Source: Chitinibacter tainanensis DSM 15459 (GTDB taxonomy: Bacteria; Pseudomonadota; Gammaproteobacteria; Burkholderiales; Chitinibacteraceae). Taken from it: 64,000 nucleotides of DNA. Below the pieces are notes generated by a model that saw nothing but the letters and a program-made list of their open reading frames with translations, was not told the DNA's origin and did no database searches. The stretch spans positions 210,917 through 274,916 of the forward strand of contig NZ_KE386952.1 of NCBI RefSeq assembly GCF_000429785.1, written 5' to 3'. The position numbers and the translations under genes are program-made. Shown here in pieces: positions 61,729 to 64,000 of this stretch (its first letter is position 1; the number at the start of each line of letters is the position of its first letter).

Positions 61729-62172
61729 TTATGGCGCGGGCGCGGCCAATTCGCGCTGAATTTTCCACTGGCCATGCTCACGCACCAGCCAAAGGGTTTT
61801 GCGATTGCGCTCACGCAGCAAATTAGAGCGATAGTCCTGCACAAAGCGCACTTCGGCGGTATCCAGCTGCTGCGCCACAATCTCAACGTCGCGCAGGCGG
61901 ATCTGCACAAACTCGCCCGCTAACACGCGCTGCTCGCGCTGGGTGCGCCATTGCGCCAGCGTTAAGCCGCCCTCCGGGGTGAAGGTATCCGCATAGCTGG
62001 CCAGATAAGGTTTAAGCAGTTGTTGCTGCCAAGCGCTAGACCACTGCTCCAGCAGCGCATCAATGGCTTTGGCCGATTGCGAGCGCAGCAAAGTGGGGCT
62101 CTCCGCCGCCCATACGGCCGGCTGCAGACTGATCAGCAGCGCGCTGCTGTAGGCTAGGAAAATCTTACCCAT
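61729..62172 (-). CDS. Exported NTF2-like protein
   Basis: A 147-residue precursor with a signal peptide (MGKIFLAYSSALLISLQPAVWA) and an NTF2/SnoaL-like cone fold: LEQWSSAWQQQLLKPYLASY, LAQWRTQREQRVL, and the terminal TLWLVREHGQWKIQREL. The same domain occurs at the C-terminus of Cds6-like L,D-transpeptidase proteins, so a wall-linked role is possible. ATG 62172 has AGG upstream. The longer frame from 62274 is not supported. Confidence 0.8.
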   Translation of the reverse strand: MGKIFLAYSSALLISLQPAVWAAESPTLLRSQSAKAIDALLEQWSSAWQQQLLKPYLASYADTFTPEGGLTLAQWRTQREQRVLAGEFVQIRLRDVEIVAQQLDTAEVRFVQDYRSNLLRERNRKTLWLVREHGQWKIQRELAAPAP

Positions 62173-62310
62173 GTGGGGACCTTTCACGCGTACGGCCTGC
62201 GTGTTTGCACCACCAACACCGGTACGACAATCTAATTGACTCATTGTGCAGTCTTGCCACGACGGCCAGAGCACACCCTACTTTTGCAGCTCGCTACGCA
62301 GAAATTCCGC

Positions 62311-62511
62311 TTAGTAATGCGGCGGAATCTCGTCGAATAAGCTGCGCGGCGCGGCGGCTTCCGCCGGGGCCTGGTTTTCCTGCAACAGGCGCACGGCCGC
62401 CACCAGCTGATCAATCTGCCGCTGCTGCTGGGCCACCAGCTTGTTCAGCTCATCCAGTAAATCGTCTTGCAAGGCGAGACGGATTTCCAACTCGGTGAGG
62501 CGTTCTTCCAT
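62311..62511 (-). CDS. slyX: SlyX family protein
   Basis: A 66-residue coiled-coil protein of the SlyX family: MEERLTELEIRLALQDDLLD, then ELNKLVAQQQRQIDQLVAAV, ending in the conserved DEIPPHY tail. The function is unknown even in E. coli, where the gene sits near slyD. AGGAG before ATG 62511 fixes the start, and the longer frame is spurious. It lies alone here between NTF2-like and 5'-nucleotidase genes. Confidence 0.93.
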   Translation of the reverse strand: MEERLTELEIRLALQDDLLDELNKLVAQQQRQIDQLVAAVRLLQENQAPAEAAAPRSLFDEIPPHY

Positions 62512-62676
62512 CTTGGATTCTCCTGCATTGCATCGATTAGGCGCCTGTGCACAGGCAGGCGCATTGTAAGCCAAGTCGCGGGGCGGCGACTACCGCCGGG
62601 CATCTTGGCACATTACTCTGCCAGGGTATCTTCCCAGAAGCATTACTAATTAACACATACCGAGCAATACCCATAG

Positions 62677-62702
62677 AAAAACCCCGACCAATGGTCGGGG
62701 TT
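62677..62702 (-). terminator. Terminator of the 5'-nucleotidase gene
   Basis: CCCCGACC-AAT-GGTCGGGG, an 8-bp stem followed on the minus strand by five T, 26 bases past the stop codon. Confidence 0.85.
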
Positions 62703-62727
62703 GCTCGGCCCAGACTCAACTACCCGC

Positions 62728-64000
62728 TTATTGTGGCAGTGAGATTGTCACGCGATCCAGCGCCGGCACCGGCAGATTCGGGTTGGCTTTGAGGTAGCTT
62801 TCCATTGCATCGATGTCTTGCGCGCCGCCCAAGATATTGGTGCCCTTGGTTAACACAGTGAAGTTATCACCGCCACCCGCGAGGAAGTTATTCACCGTAA
62901 TCCGGTAGCTGGCAGCAGTATCGATCTGCACCCCATTAAGCTTCACGCTATTGCGCAGCACGCGCTGACCAGCGGCGCGGCCTTTATCGTAGCTGTAGCT
63001 AAAGCCATTCGATACGAGCAAAACACGGTCAAACGGCTGGTTGTTGGTGTAACCCACAAACTGCTGCTCCAGCAATTCGATCAGATCAGCCCCAGTCACC
63101 GTCATCGACACCAAGGTATTGCCAAACGGTTGCACGGTAAACAGCTGCCCATAAGTCACCGAGCCATCCTTCGCTGGCGTCAGATCGGCACGCACACCAC
63201 CCGGATTCATAAAGGCGATTTGCGCGGCGCCCAGCTTAGCATCTTTGGTCGCGGCCAATTGCGAATCGGCAATCACATTGCCCAGTGCGCTTTCGCCTGC
63301 TTTATTGGCAGATTTGCTCAGTGGGCCGGCCACGGTACCGGTGATGCGGTCTTCCAGCGGTTTAATCAGCGCTTCGTACTTGCTCACCAAGGTGCTCAAG
63401 ATGCCGTCTTTCGCCACATCATTGGTCACCCACAGGTTTTTCGCGCCAGATTTCACCACATCGCGGGTTTTCGGATCGAGCTGCAGATCAATCTCGGACA
63501 CCACACGGCCATATTGGCTGGCACTGGTCACCAGTTTGCCATTGATCTGGCAGTTATAGGCTTGGTGGGTATGGCCCGAAATCACCGCATCCACAGCTGG
63601 GTCAAGCCGCTTGACGATATCAACAATCGCGCCCGACACGCCTTTACATTCATTCAGGCCGCCGGTTTGCGTACCGCCTTCATGCACCAGCACCACAATC
63701 GCTTCGATACCGTCTTTTTTCAGCGTTGGCACCAGCGCATTGACGGTATCGGCTTCGTCTTTAAAGCTCAGCCCTTGCACGCCAGTTGGGGTCACGATGG
63801 CCGGGGTGTTTTTAAGCGTCATACCAATGAAGGCCACTTTCACACCACCAAAGCTCTTCACCTGAAACGCCGGGAACAATGACTTACCGCTGGCATCGTC
63901 AATCACATTGGCGGCCAGGAATTTAAACTTAGCGCCTTTAAATGCACCAGCAGCGCTACAACCATCTTTCGGATGGCAGCCACCGTTTTGCATCCGCAGC
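62728..64000 (-). CDS. 5'-nucleotidase/UDP-sugar hydrolase family, N-terminus beyond the window
   Basis: The visible 424 residues cover the end of the metallophosphatase domain and the whole C-terminal domain. FLAANVIDDASG, VAFIGMTLKNTPAIVTPTGV, VVLVHEGG and AVISGHTHQAYNC carry metal-site residues (the GHTH pair). NVIADSQLAATKDAKLGAAQ, AFMNPGGVRADLTP, TVQPFGNTLVSMTVTGADL and VNNFLAGGGDNFTVL form the substrate-binding domain. It hydrolyses nucleotides in the periplasm. The signal peptide and first metal motifs lie outside. It has its own terminator. Confidence 0.92.
   Translation of the reverse strand, partial: LRMQNGGCHPKDGCSAAGAFKGAKFKFLAANVIDDASGKSLFPAFQVKSFGGVKVAFIGMTLKNTPAIVTPTGVQGLSFKDEADTVNALVPTLKKDGIEAIVVLVHEGGTQTGGLNECKGVSGAIVDIVKRLDPAVDAVISGHTHQAYNCQINGKLVTSASQYGRVVSEIDLQLDPKTRDVVKSGAKNLWVTNDVAKDGILSTLVSKYEALIKPLEDRITGTVAGPLSKSANKAGESALGNVIADSQLAATKDAKLGAAQIAFMNPGGVRADLTPAKDGSVTYGQLFTVQPFGNTLVSMTVTGADLIELLEQQFVGYTNNQPFDRVLLVSNGFSYSYDKGRAAGQRVLRNSVKLNGVQIDTAASYRITVNNFLAGGGDNFTVLTKGTNILGGAQDIDAMESYLKANPNLPVPALDRVTISLPQ

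Noticed and set aside
1-64000. CRISPR array or insertion sequence
   Set aside because: I saw no regularly spaced direct repeats with unique spacers and no transposase gene. Repeats in the window are dispersed palindromes or att sites.

Overview
The window looks like the chromosome of a Gram-negative betaproteobacterium, probably of the order Neisseriales (Chitinibacteraceae/Chromobacteriaceae type). This is inferred from protein style (OMPLA, SlyX, ProQ/FinO, DUF2845, CNP1-like proteins), the many diguanylate cyclases and chemoreceptors, and a GC-rich host composition. No rRNA is present, so the genus cannot be fixed.

Layout. 1-7.8 kb: inositol-monophosphatase family gene (cut by the edge), phosphoketolase xfp with an FNR-type promoter, nhaD, gloA, two tandem tRNA-Lys genes and an RstAB-like two-component pair. 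7.9-19.5 kb: S41 protease lipoprotein, PilZ-like protein, iron alcohol dehydrogenase, a zinc-ribbon membrane protein, an orphan gene coupled to a PAS-GGDEF cyclase, an M50 protease/DUF2167 pair, an AraC regulator and a histidine phosphatase. 19.5-32.4 kb: DnaA boxes, a binding protein and chemoreceptor, a class V aminotransferase, Spo0M, TusA-like, pyrC, GFA, pldA, a membrane GGDEF protein, rnpB and a methyltransferase-like protein.

32.4-41.0 kb: a clear genomic island in tRNA-Phe, bounded by 46-bp direct repeats. It carries a tyrosine integrase, an AlpA-like excisionase, an AT-rich restriction-modification cassette (RHH protein plus gamma-type adenine methyltransferase, convergent with a BfiI/NgoFVII-like PLD nuclease), an XRE regulator, an HNH nuclease, and about 1 kb of gene-free, GC-rich DNA densely packed with hairpins. 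On the plus strand the loops of these hairpins are GNRA-type. I read this as a large structured non-coding RNA of the GOLLD/ROOL size class. It is the most striking unexplained element here.

41-64 kb: host chromosome again, with SRPBCC protein, ProQ, a sugar or nucleoside kinase, a GGDEF protein with an altered signature, metY, a nadR-like/pnuC nicotinamide riboside salvage pair, proB, a TPR-glycosyltransferase, a CNP1-like gene interrupted by an in-frame stop, a zinc CDF exporter, a DsbA-like/MBL pair with a divergent LysR, a chemoreceptor fused at its C-terminus to a complete sugar-binding protein, a membrane-tethered binding protein overlapping a MASE1-PAS-GGDEF cyclase, a flavoprotein, slyX and a 5'-nucleotidase cut by the right edge.

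Across the window, short palindromes of the form ATACC-N6-GGTAT recur in gaps between genes and form a dispersed repeat family. The accessory theme of the host DNA is signal sensing: four GGDEF proteins, two chemoreceptors and several periplasmic-type binding proteins.
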